From Diphasiastrum complanatum (Eukaryota; Streptophyta; Lycopodiopsida; Lycopodiales; Lycopodiaceae): 64,000 nt of DNA. A model generated the notes under the pieces. That model saw only the letters and a list, made by a program, of their open reading frames with translations, was not told the origin of the DNA and ran no database searches. The stretch lies in assembly GCA_029204225.1 (NCBI GenBank), contig CM055101.1, positions 46,117,906 through 46,181,905 of the forward strand, given 5' to 3'. Of this stretch, positions 1-25,455 are shown piece by piece (the stretch's first letter is position 1; every line of letters begins with the position of its first letter). A program made the translations under genes and the position numbers.

Positions 1-432
1 TCAACCCTAGATCCAAGCCCACAAGCATCAAGGAGACAAGGTTAGTTGTCACGCGGAGGTTCGTTCCCATGAGAGCGATAACATATTTCATAATCCAACA
101 TGTGTATACTAACACTAAGATCCATTAACACTAAGCATTAACACTACGACCATCAACCCTAATCCACAATGATAGAAACTCACCCTTCTCCCTCCTCTTC
201 TCTCTCACAAAAAGCATAAGAGTATTCAATCCTAATAAACATCAAATCCAACAATTAGCATTTACTAAGTAAGAATGAGAGATGGAGAAAGAGAGATAGA
301 GAGCAAGGACATTCCTGATCCATTCAAATCTCTATGTGATCATCGGGTTGGACTTACACATGCAGGGTGCCAAATCCTTCTCACTTATTAGCTAGGGTTC
401 AGGTTGCCTTGGGATCCGCAAACCCTCCAACA
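1..432 (-). repeat. Copia-type LTR fragment, minus orientation
   Basis: The stretch ends at 432 in ccaaca, which on the minus strand gives an LTR-like start TGTTGGAGGG. A purine-rich tract (aaaaagagataatag on the minus strand) lies just outside, where a polypurine tract would sit. Positions 349-390 (ttacacatgcagg...tcacttatta) align with 57533-57570, inside a second LTR with the same right end. A GA-rich segment lies at 277-303. The left end is cut by the window. The similarity is seen directly; the LTR call is an inference from ends and sister copies. Confidence 0.4.
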
Positions 433-782
433 CTATTATCTCTTTTTGATATAATCTTGAGAATGATTTAAGATCACATAGCTCTTCATTGTAATAACGA
501 TTTATGAATCACTATGCTAGCAAGTGTTTTGTAGAAGCACTAGGATCTATATTATTTGAATGCAAGCAGAAGTGCAAGAATAGATAATGTTATCTTGTAC
601 CTACACTCACAATCTTATAAGTGTAGGAAAAATGGTTGAGCATGGCTATGATGTACATTTAATGGAGATGCTTGTTTGATTATTTAGTATCTAAAAATGT
701 AATGTAGGGTGTATAGACATGTAGCTTTTATTTATGATCTTTTGGAGAATTTATGAGTTTTAGAGAGGATTTATCTCTAATC

Positions 783-1382
783 GAATTGTGGCATAAAAGA
801 TTGGGATGTCCCACTTTAAATGTGTGGAAGTAATACTTAAGAAGGCTATTGTTGGTGTATTATCACAAAGTATTGATAATGTTGGAGAGACTTTCTAAGC
901 GTGCACTCATGTTCTCAAAATAATCTTTAAGATTCAAGGAGCCACTTCAGCTCATTCACGTAGATATTTAGTCAGCAAAGAAAACTAGCATTGGAGAATC
1001 AAGCGTGCTTGTTATTTGAAATGATTGATTTAGTAGATATATTAGGATATATGTTTTAAAGAGAAACACACAAGTGTTGGAGACTTTCATTCATTTCAAA
1101 TTTATGTCAATGGGGAACCAAAGCAACAAGACTATCAAGACATTAAGGTCAGATAATAATGGTGAATATATTTCAAAGGAGTTTTGGAACTCTTCTAGCA
1201 CTCATGGCATCCAAAGAAAAACTTCATGCTCAAGGACTCCTCACCAAAATGGTGTTGGTGAAAGCAAGAATATGATATTATGTGAATGTGCTATAGCTAT
1301 GTTGTCAAAGAAGTCACTTCCAAAGTATTATTGGAGTGAGATTATTAATTGTGCTACTTATCTTTGGAATATATCACAATAA
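783..1382 (+). pseudogene. Ty1/copia GAG-pre-integrase and integrase relic
   Basis: A degenerate copia pol segment. Around 783-830 the + strand reads ELWHKRLGCPTLNVWK, the GAG-pre-integrase signature. Around 940-975 it reads KEPLQLIHVDI, which carries the first catalytic Asp of the integrase core, followed by a stop. An open stretch at 1074-1382 carries LRSDNNGEYISKEF (second Asp) and TPHQNGVGESKNMIL (the catalytic Glu), then the LPKYYWSEI block. Stops and frame changes between the blocks make it non-functional. Reverse transcriptase and RNase H do not follow; a TC microsatellite begins 150 bp downstream. The family call is secure from motif order; the exact ends are not. Confidence 0.85.
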
Positions 1383-1529
1383 AATAGTGGATCTTGCAAA
1401 GGATAAACAGTTATATAACAAGTGTGATATATACAACAATTTTAAAATACATAAACATTTTCTACCTCCAAAGTCTCAATTCACTATGGATGTCTATTTA
1501 TAATATTTTGTACAAGGTGTATTTCTCTT

Positions 1530-1652
<123 letters not shown>

Positions 1653-1675
1653 TTTTTCTCTTCTATCTCTCACAT

Positions 1676-3189
1676 TTCCACATCCATTTCTCCTAAAGAA
1701 GGAGCTTTGGTGGAAATGATGTATCTTTATATTGAATATTCTGTAACAATCTTGATCATGTCTTGCCAAAACTCGTCAATATCGTTTGAAGCAACGTTTG
1801 AGCAAGAAAAGTGCAAAATCAAACAACAACACTTGATAATTAGAAAGCAAAGATGTGTTATGAGCAAAACCAATCTATTTATATGTAGAATATATTACAT
1901 AGAATTATTACCTTACGTAGATCAAGACACTTGTGTTGTTGAGAGAGCCACTCAAAAAATGAATTCACATAAAAAAATCATACCATCCACAACTATAAGC
2001 ATCTTCTTGTTGGGAGGATTGAACACCAAGAAAACAATATGTCCAAAATGGATGTAACCATAGAATCTAGACAAGTAATAAATTACATGTATTTATAATG
2101 AATGAATGTAAGGACATGTATTTTAAATAGCTTCAACTCATGCATTTTGATGTTTTTGAATGCTATTGCCGAAGCTACTTCAGCATTTTCACAATTTGCA
2201 AGTGTGTGCTAGTAATTGAGTACATCTTTATACAATTGCACCCACAATACATGAATAGAACATACAAGCTCCAATGGCCACTCCTATCACAACTACATAA
2301 CAATTTCGTTATAACAAGTGTAATTAAATATTTGTAAAACACAAAGTAATGAAATGACATACAAAGAAACACTCACTCGTAAACAAATAGCACAACAAAG
2401 ATATTTGTGTCCTATGGTATACAATTCAAGATTTCCATGTTGAAAGTACAGTACTAAGGACCATAAATGAGCCTACAAAAGACTCCAAGAGTGATTGATT
2501 GATTGATTGATTGATACACCTAACTATTACCAAACTAGTCACCAATTTATTGATCTAGATTAGCAATTTAGGATCCCACAATCAAGTCCAATCAAATACA
2601 ATAATCAAAAACGAAATTCTGTCCCCACACGTGTGTGTTATAGCCTCCAGTACAGCCTGTTATCAAAGAATGATAGTAATCAAGTTTATTTTGCAAAGCA
2701 TTCACAAGAACACAAGACAAATGTAGGGAAAACTCGAGATTGCCAATTTGCTCTCAAAATTATATCTCCTCACTATGGAATGATAGATTGTATGTACAAT
2801 AGGGCTCTTCTCCTTCGAAGTTAGGTGAAAATTTAGCATGATTCAAGGAGACTAATTGACATTTTTTGCCCTAATATGTCTATCTTACCTAACCCTAGAG
2901 TTATGCCAATTTGACGGTTAGGTTGATCAACTACCTCCATGATTTGAGGAATTTGGTCCTATAATTAGGAATCATGACCAAACAAACCTAACTAACCCTT
3001 TGAATGAGATATAACCTATCTAGGCCTATTCTCACATGTGTGAACATGCTCACACATGTGTGGGACCCACCTATGTACAAATCTACATGGTTTAATCAAG
3101 CTAGATTTGCCAATTTTGACAGTTTCTAACACTCCTCAAATCTAGCTTGGGAAACTATGGTACATCTATCTAAAACTTCAAAAGTTGAC
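1676..3189. other. No recognisable gene; short (TGAT)6 repeat
   Basis: I find no coding similarity. The only distinct structure is a 24-bp (TGAT)6 run at 2492-2515. Both strands are AT-rich with frequent stops. Confidence 0.5.
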
Positions 3190-3750
3190 CTTAGCTTGAT
3201 GAATGAACACTTTTAGATGAATTCCAGCTACAAACAAGGAACCTATGAGACTCCTATAGAGAATGATGTCAATGAAGGATCTTTCACCACCTCTTAAAAG
3301 GATCCCTTACAAGATATTCCATAGATGTGTATTCATACATGCATAGATCCATGTGAAAGCCTCTTGGGAATGAAGTAGCATGCTGAAGTCAATAAAATCC
3401 AGCAAGAAAAGTGGAGCTTAAGCTACTTCAATATCCAAAAATTGAATGTTAGGCGCCAAGATCAAGCATTGTTGGCTCCCAACCCAATTCTAGCTTAGAA
3501 TTGTCAAAACTTCTTACATCATCTTCATGAAAAAGGATATTATTAACATAATGCAAGAATAAATATTGATCCATCATTAAACATAATGATATGTATGGAT
3601 TATGCTCTCTCAAAATGGTTTCAAGAGAATAAAGGAGGATTTTGAGTTGAGTATGCCAAGATCTTGGTATGTGAAGTAAGAATTTCTCAAAGCCATTTAA
3701 AAGAAACTTTCGACATGCGAAAAAAGGAATGCCATCTAGTGTCCTCATAA
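3190..3750 (-). pseudogene. Ty1/copia reverse transcriptase relic
   Basis: Read on the minus strand, 3748-3449 contains PRSWHTQLK and then DQYLFLHYVNNILF. These match the copia RT blocks around PRAWY and the YVDD active site in order and spacing, but both catalytic Asp codons are now Asn (YVNN). Downstream TMLDLGA and, in another frame, IEVA resemble the MTDLG...FLGIEV block. Stops interrupt everything after 3449. The call rests on my recognition of block order, so divergence leaves moderate uncertainty. It lies 1 kb upstream of the DUF3054 gene on the opposite strand. Confidence 0.55.
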
Positions 3751-4080
3751 CAATGCATGATGAACTTGTTGCAAAAGTTGGTGTCTCTTGGCTTCACCCA
3801 CCACAGACCATCATTGTGATTCATTGCTAGGGCAACTGCATTTGTGGTGTGTTTCATACAAGCAATGAAACTCATCCAGGCCTCGTCCCATTCGTCCTGG
3901 TCCTCAACTTGTTGCAATCGACCTTGTTCGAACCTAGTAGAAGCATTTGAGCTTGATGCTAAGAGAGATAGAAAGACCCTTGTGTTGTTTGAATTGCCAT
4001 AAGAGAACCAGTAATTCTTGCTCATGTGGGTTCAACATGACGAAAAAGGGTGATGTAACAGGCTTTCGAAATGCAACTTG

Positions 4081-4240
4081 GCTGTCAGCAGGGCATGGAG
4101 CAAGATTTTAGTAGGGTGTGAAAGATTTCAACAGGGCAGGGCATGGAGTAGGGCGTGCAAGCTTTCAGTAAGGCGTGGAGCAAACTCTCAATAAAACAAC
4201 TAGCAGGGCGTCAAGCAAGCTGTCAATAGGGCGGTCCACC
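4081..4240 (+). repeat. Degenerate minisatellite, unit about 25-30 bp
   Basis: Imperfect units built around cagtagggcgtggagcaagctttca recur five to six times with indels (for example at 4087, 4139, 4169 and 4203). No coding sense is apparent. It lies about 500 bp upstream of the DUF3054 start codon. Confidence 0.6.
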
Positions 4241-4333
4241 CTACTGAGCCACTAATGTGTGTGGAGATGGGGCAACACCTCAGTTATAACAGACATAACT
4301 GAGGGAGATAACTGTAGGCGGGGCATCAAGAAA

Positions 4334-4525
4334 GCCAGTTAGCTAACCAGCACAAGTTAACACTAACATAACTGCCAGTTAGCTAACCTGTATGTGGGGC
4401 AGGCCCCTTAGTGCATTAAGACAAAATCATTTCTTGATCTCTAATATGCTAAGTGCATTACGACAAAGTCATTCTCAATCTCTAATGAGCAAAGTGCATT
4501 AAGGCCAAACCATTCTCTCATCCAA
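4334..4525 (+). repeat. Upstream repeats: 15-bp pair and a 3 x ~44-bp tandem array
   Basis: The word gccagttagctaacc occurs twice (near 4334 and 4373). Then three diverged tandem units starting agtgcatta occur near 4412, 4451 and 4493, each continuing as gacaaa-tcatt-ctc-atctctaatatgc with substitutions. The array sits 230-350 bp upstream of the predicted DUF3054 start, so it may be promoter or 5' leader; that role is only a guess from position. Confidence 0.7.
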
Positions 4526-4664
4526 AAAGGTGGATGTGGATCCCATTGGTCTCAAATGTCCTAAATGCATGTGGGCAAAAACAAGATCCATCCAAAAGTG
4601 GCTAGGGTGCTTATCCTCTATGTGAATTGTGCATGTGCATGCGAGCCAGGGTTTAAAGATATAG

Positions 4665-4758
4665 GTGTTGCTGTCTTCATCTTCATCATCATCATTTTTT
4701 TCTTCTTCTTCTTCTTCTTTTGGATTTGATCCATTTTGTGATTACACACAAGAGGGCT
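4665..4758 (+). promoter_or_regulatory. Probable 5' leader with TTC/ATC microsatellite
   Basis: A pyrimidine-rich (TTC/ATC)n tract spans about 4674-4720, directly ahead of the DUF3054 start, a common composition for plant 5' leaders. I see only a weak TATA-like gtttaaagatata at 4649-4661. The transcription start is not determined. Confidence 0.35.
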
Positions 4759-19966
<15,208 letters not shown>

Positions 19967-21700
19967 AACATCATCCGATGAACCTTGGGTCAAGTTTTGT
20001 GCATACTTGTTAGATCAAAGTGTTATTAAGTTTTCCATCTTACGGCCTGACTCGGTGCACATTGTGCCTTTAGCTTGCTATTCGAACATCATAACTCCTA
20101 TTGTGTATTACTGCCAATAGCATTAGTTGAAGCAAAATTTGGCAATATTAACTCAAGGTGATTCTGGAATGAAATCAGCTTCTGACATCACTCGTTCGAA
20201 GATGGTAGCTTCTGCGTCTGGTGCTGCTGAAGCTAAAAGCATATAATGTGGTGAAGGTAATATATCAGCAGTTGATGATTTGTGCATGCATAGTATAGCT
20301 TTGATGCTCAAACCTTTATCTTTCCTTTCATTGCTTTGTACATAATCTTTAATACATTTACTTGTCTCTGCTTGATACACGATGTTTCAATTGATTGGCA
20401 TTCTGCACTAACTTGCAGAAGGTTCTGTTCATACCTTCACAGACCTCAGTTTTTTTTGCATGAAACCATATTCCGAGCACCGCATTTATACAGGCTGCAG
20501 GTCAGATCATCTCTGGTTTTTAAGCCAGAATGTATAGAGGAACTAAAGAGTTGTAAGTACTTCGACAAAATTTCGTTGTGTGTTTGCATGATTCCAAGCT
20601 GTTTTATTCGCCCTGTTCTTATGGATCAGTACCAATATTTCATTCAGTTCTCAAAATGAAATGGGGGTTGCACCAATTTTTTGTAAAGATGGAGTTCTCT
20701 GCTTGAATTTAAGCACCATCAATTTTTACAATGGAGTTCATTCAGATTTGTTCCAGAGAGGTTAGATGATAAGAAAAATGCATGCATACTTGATCCAAAT
20801 GAGTGCATGCTCGGTGAAGGGTGTGCACCAAGCTCCAAGATGTGGATAGCATACAGGCTGTTGGGTTTATTGAAGCACCAGTTACTATATCCTTTTAGAT
20901 GAGTACCTTGTCATGTTTTGCATGTAGAGTTTGACACCTGAGCTGATTTCTACTTGAAGTTACCAATGAATAGATTCATGTAAAGCTTGACTTTCTATGA
21001 TTGAAATTTTGATGTTTCGGAGGTTCCATCTTAGTTTTTGAATATATCCTTTTTGTACTGAGGATCATTGTAAAAAGCTTTTATAATGCATCATGAGTGC
21101 AATAGTTGTGAAAGTAGCAATGTAAGTGTCAAGAATATATATGCGCAACCTTGCAGGTCTTTTTTTTGAAAGTAAGTGATAATGGAGAGCATGCTTGAGG
21201 TATGGTTGGCTTTGAAAGTACCCCAAACCAAAGCTGCAGTCCGCGTTTTGGAACGCGATTCGGGATTTCCCATTAGGGTTTCCTGGAACGCAATTTTTTT
21301 TTTTGTATAGTTGCCAATATGGGTATCCTGTGAAAGGATTTAAAAAAAGCAATTGTTATGCAGATCTGTTGCTTGGTTTTAGATGGCTGCAGGCTACATT
21401 GATTAGAAATCTGGACATCAGTAGATGGTTTAAGAAAACTGGCTACATTTTCATATGGTTTCAGAAATTTGGACATCAGTAGATGGTTTCAGCTATTCCA
21501 CAAGAAGTATACAATTCCTGCCAGTCTTAGGAAGGCTCCTTCTAACTCTTTCTATCGTTTTTCTAACAGAAAACGGAATCAGTAGATCTGCAAACCATTG
21601 ACATCAGAACACCATCTCAAAACTGATTTCTGATATCTATTACGATTTAGTTAGTATTAAACTCAAAAAAAATATAATTGGCCATTACTCCTTTTTCCAA
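19967..21700 (+). other. 3' flank of the DUF3054 gene, no second gene recognised
   Basis: Probably includes the 3' UTR. A short open stretch at 20159-20248 could serve as an alternative terminal exon (GDSGMKSASD...), but its acceptor lacks a pyrimidine tract. No clear polyadenylation signal is assigned. Confidence 0.35.
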
Positions 21701-21702
21701 AA

Positions 21703-21793
21703 AAAAAAAAATTGCGATCCGGGTCGCGGATCGTTGACATTCCGGATCGCACGATCCGAAACGTTTTTGCAGCGGATCGCGATGTGCTGCAAC
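21703..21793. repeat. GATC-rich dispersed element, copy 2
   Basis: Begins after an A-run with gcgatccgggtcgcggatcg and continues cattccggatcgcacgatcc to gcagcggatcgcgatgtgct. It is shorter than copy 1 in the middle but collinear at both ends. A third, weaker relative may lie at 21236-21290 (gtccgcgttttggaacgcga). Confidence 0.6.
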
Positions 21794-23305
21794 TCATCCC
21801 CAAACATGTTAATTTATTAGAATTTTATGTTTGGCGCAATAGGTAGGGCCAAAACTTTCAATGCCAACATTTCAGATTGAAACTTGAAACTTGAAAAAAC
21901 CATTCTTTCACACCATTTTGTATGTATACTTGATGCCTAAAAAATTTACTACAAATGACCTAAAATTCACATGCAAAAAGGTGGGCAAACAGCTTCGTGA
22001 CCCTACAAGTTATCCAAGCGGAAGTTATGTCTCGATACGTGTAGTTTCAATCATTGTAAAGGGTTGATATTGCTTAATCCAGTACAAAAGCATTCTCTTC
22101 GTTGAAAGTTCGTAGTATAGATGGAAAATTATCCTTTTTCGACATGAGGATTACCACACCAATTTATTTTGAGTTGCTTGTGTAGATCAAGGTTAACCAA
22201 GTGTAAAAGAGAGCTATACAATATGCTAATAGAATTAATGGGAGTGCACTTCCAAACTTATTACGAATGGAAAAGAATGGAATTAAGGTAACACTATAAC
22301 CAATCACAATCATGCCTCAAACCATAGCATCAACAAGAACTTCAAACTAAATGAGAGCTACTTAATTATTATTAGCAAGAGATTAATCATTCAATCGAAT
22401 TCAGGAACAAAAAGGTAGAGTTGACTTGAGGTTAATGGTCGTCCTTACACAAATTTACAGTTGCAATTTTGTTCTTGCACATAGCTCATGAATATTTAAT
22501 GTACAATAGACTCGTAATAGTTTTGAAATGAATGTTTGCATGGCAATATATAAACCCTTTTTTAGTATTCAAATTAAGAATGTACATATGTCCATCTCAG
22601 TGGAATTGGTAGAGTTTTTTATTGCTTCAAAAAGGCTTAGGATCAAACCTCAGTTGTTGTGCTGTGACATTTCAAAGCCATGTGTTCCAAACTTTAAGGG
22701 ATTTCGCTTTGCCAAATTTGTGAATGTTGTATATAATGACTATGTACACTTTTTGATAACTATTATTATGAAGTAGTTTGACTATTTAAAAGAAAAAAGA
22801 ATGTACATTCATATGCTTCTACAATTTTATGAAGTTATAGCAAATAGACTTGTGCTTTAATATAGGAAAAAAAAATGTAGTTCGAACTAATGTGAATTGG
22901 GATATTATGATTTTGTAATACCATTGTAGTTAAATTTAGAAAGAGGGACAAAGGGTTTGTGAGTCTAGCAGACCTTGTGTGCTTATCAGACTTTGGAATT
23001 TGCTCAATTAGGCAAGCATCTTGTAGCAGCATGTCAGTGCTTGTAGTAGTATGTCAATGCTTGTTGCATGTTTGGCGCACTCATGTTGTCTACTCCTAGC
23101 CTACAAAAGCAACTTAGGATTTGCTTGTAGCCTTTTTTGGGCATATATTCTCCAATAAGTAGAGCCAAAATATAGACTATATGTTTATAGTTCATAGCGA
23201 ATATGAATTAGTTCACAAGCTTCTCCAATAACAGATGCAAAGAGAAAGAAAGAAATGTTTTTACACAATTCTCAGAGAGTGTGAAAGTGTGGAAACTCTA
23301 TTAGT

Positions 23306-23308
<3 letters not shown>
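21794..23308. other. No recognisable gene
   Basis: AT-rich sequence. A weak tRNA-like patch near 22600-22660 (ctcagtggaattggtagag, then ggatcaaacct) could be a very old SINE, but it lacks a convincing B box. Confidence 0.4.
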
Positions 23309-23370
<62 letters not shown>

Positions 23371-23588
23371 CTCCCTTCCCTTGCGTCCCATCCTTGCGCG
23401 CATCCCCTTTCTGTGCGCGCCTTTTTGTGCCCACTCTCGTGCGCCCTCCTTGCGCCCCCTCTCGGTCGTCCTCCTCGATCGCCCTCCCCTCGCCCTCCTT
23501 GTGCCCCCTCCTGTGTGCCCTACTCGTGCCCTCCTTTTGTGTGCCGTCCCTACGCGCGCAAAACGCTCCCTGAGCTCTCCACGCCCCC

Positions 23589-23667
<79 letters not shown>
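23309..23667 (+). repeat. C-rich island between two (GA)n microsatellites
   Basis: (GA)n at 23309-23368, then about 225 bp of CT/GC-rich sequence with quasi-repeated gcgccctcct and gtgcgcg words (23369-23592), then (GA)n again at 23593-23667. All frames of the island are open because it is low complexity; I do not call a gene. Confidence 0.9.
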
Positions 23668-23670
<3 letters not shown>

Positions 23671-24110
23671 AATGAAAGGTGTCATATAAAAGGTAACTTT
23701 AAAAATTCAAATATCATGTTATTTTAAATTTTTAAAAAAATTATTGTAAATATACAAAACAAGGTTGAATCAAATCAAAAAGTGGTCACTCGAATTTTGG
23801 ACCTGTCCCTACCCTCTTCAAGAGCTTATAACTCTTGATAGACACATCAGATTGATTTGGTTTCAATTTCTATGGAAAGTACACTTCATAAGCTTTCCAT
23901 CAAGTTATAACACCACTATCTTTGGATCACCAAACAAGGAAATAGAAGGGACTGAAAATCTTTGATTTTCACACGTGCGGAATTTCAGAATCCGTACTAT
24001 CACTTCTCAAATGCAAGATGTTTCTAGACTTACCAAAAAAGGCTCTCAACATAAAAGGCTGACACACATACACATACGCATACACATCACCGGACCGGAC
24101 TGGAAGTTAA

Positions 24111-24153
24111 AGATATCCACGCGTGGATATCTTCTGCGTGGATTATCCACGCA
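24111..24153. repeat. Twin palindromes sharing ATCCACGC/GCGTGGAT
   Basis: 24111-24132 is a perfect 22-bp palindrome centred on ccacgcgtgg. 24135-24153 is a 19-bp palindrome (tgcgtggattatccacgca) with one central base. Four copies of the same half-site occur in 43 bp. Confidence 0.95.
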
Positions 24154-24163
24154 ATTTTTCTTT

Positions 24164-24365
24164 TGCATGTTGATAATGACATGAAATTAATTAAATAAAT
24201 ATATTTCTAAAGTGAATTATGTTATAATGAGGTTATATATTTTTTTTCTAAAGTGAACTATGTTATGATGAGGGTTTTTTTTTTTTTTTTTTTTTTTTTG
24301 CATGTTGATAATGAAATGGAATTAGTCAAATAAATATTTTTCTAAAGTGAATTATATCATGATGT
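24164..24365 (+). repeat. Duplicated ~66-bp block separated by a T-tract
   Basis: gcatgttgataatga...aaataaatat...tctaaagtgaattat occurs at 24164-24231 and again at 24300-24365. A shorter third copy of ctaaagtgaactatgttatgatga lies at 24248-24271, followed by a run of about 25 T (24275-24299). Confidence 0.85.
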
Positions 24366-24879
24366 TCCTAAATGATTGGGATTTTTTATGATGTCGGCCA
24401 CCTACTTTTGTAAGACAGTTGACTCGAGCTACCAAGAGAGTAATTATGCATGATCTAAGACTTTGATAGCCAGGGGTTTAGGGTCTATCCAAATGGCACT
24501 CTACCTGATCTCATATCCGAAATCGTTTGATATGGATTGAGAGCTCATTTTGTACATACTTTGAGAGATTATCAAGAGATGGTGATTTTGGCAAGTTTGC
24601 TCTTTAATGAGGAATTGATGAATGATGAATGTGATATTTTTTTGTGTCTAATGAATAGATCTGAATCTAAAAAAAGTATTATACTTTCCACGTGTGTGAC
24701 AGGATGTGAAGATCAATTATTTCTAGTTTTATTGTGGTGTTCAAAAGCTCTTGCCAATTAGATGCAAAATAGGTTGAATTGTGTGCTACTTTTCTATCTA
24801 TTAGATATAAGTGAAACCTTTGATGCTTTTTCAATGTTTTAGTATCCAAATGAGGTTCATAACCTCTGATTTTAACATG

Positions 24880-25290
24880 GTATCATAGCCCAAATGAACC
24901 ATCAAGGCTCAAATACAAGAAAGAGAGAAGCAATTACAAGTTGATGATTGTTTAATTTTCATTGCCCTTATTACTACCTTAAGTTTGATGATGTTCTTTC
25001 AAGTGTGAATGAAATTGTAGAGTGATTTGATGTAATGAAAAGTGAGTATATGATGCATTCTTTGAGATACTTGTAAAATTATTGATTCTCCATCCAAGAT
25101 ACAATTTAAGATCAAGCTTAATCAAGATGGTAGTGTGACCAATTATAAAACAAGACTAGTTGCCAACGGATATGCTCAATTCAAGGGGATTGACTATGAT
25201 GAAACACTTGATTTTGTCATAGTTTGTGGTGGTGATTTCATTGACTCACATGCTTTTAGTGGTTTACTGCTTTTGCAACATTTGTTAAAA
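24880..25290 (+). pseudogene. Ty1/copia relic: primer-binding site plus RT fragment
   Basis: At 24889-24903 tggtatcatagccc matches the initiator-Met primer-binding site of plant copia elements (tggtatcagagcc) and follows an LTR-like end ...ttttaaca. From 25108 the + strand reads FKIKLNQDGSVTNYKTRLVA then NGYAQFKGIDYDETLDFV, the start of the copia RT domain, with no stop for about 50 codons. Only about 200 bp separate the two, so gag, protease and integrase are deleted. The element's LTR upstream (perhaps 24400-24889) has no visible partner. Confidence 0.75.
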
Positions 25291-25455
25291 AATGAGAATT
25301 TTCTTGGAACATGAAGCCGTACATCTATCTTCACCGACATTATCTCCAAAAAAATGGGATTGAAGTCAAACTATGTCTATTCTTTTCACTTGACCATAAA
25401 TGAGATTTTATTTTGGCTAAATAACAATCCTTTGAAAGCATTGCAAGAATCAATT

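Noticed and set aside
20153-20380. Possible alternative terminal exon of the DUF3054 gene (about 20159-20248)
   Set aside because: The phase would fit a GTGACA donor at 19915, but the acceptor has no pyrimidine tract and exon 4 already ends in a family-like tail; kept only as a note.
22585-22690. tRNA-like or SINE-like sequence
   Set aside because: An A-box-like ctcagtggaattggtagag is present but the B box is poor and no cloverleaf can be drawn.
23413-23727. Pro/Ala/Arg-rich open frames in the C-rich island
   Set aside because: Open in several frames because the sequence is low complexity; no conserved pattern.
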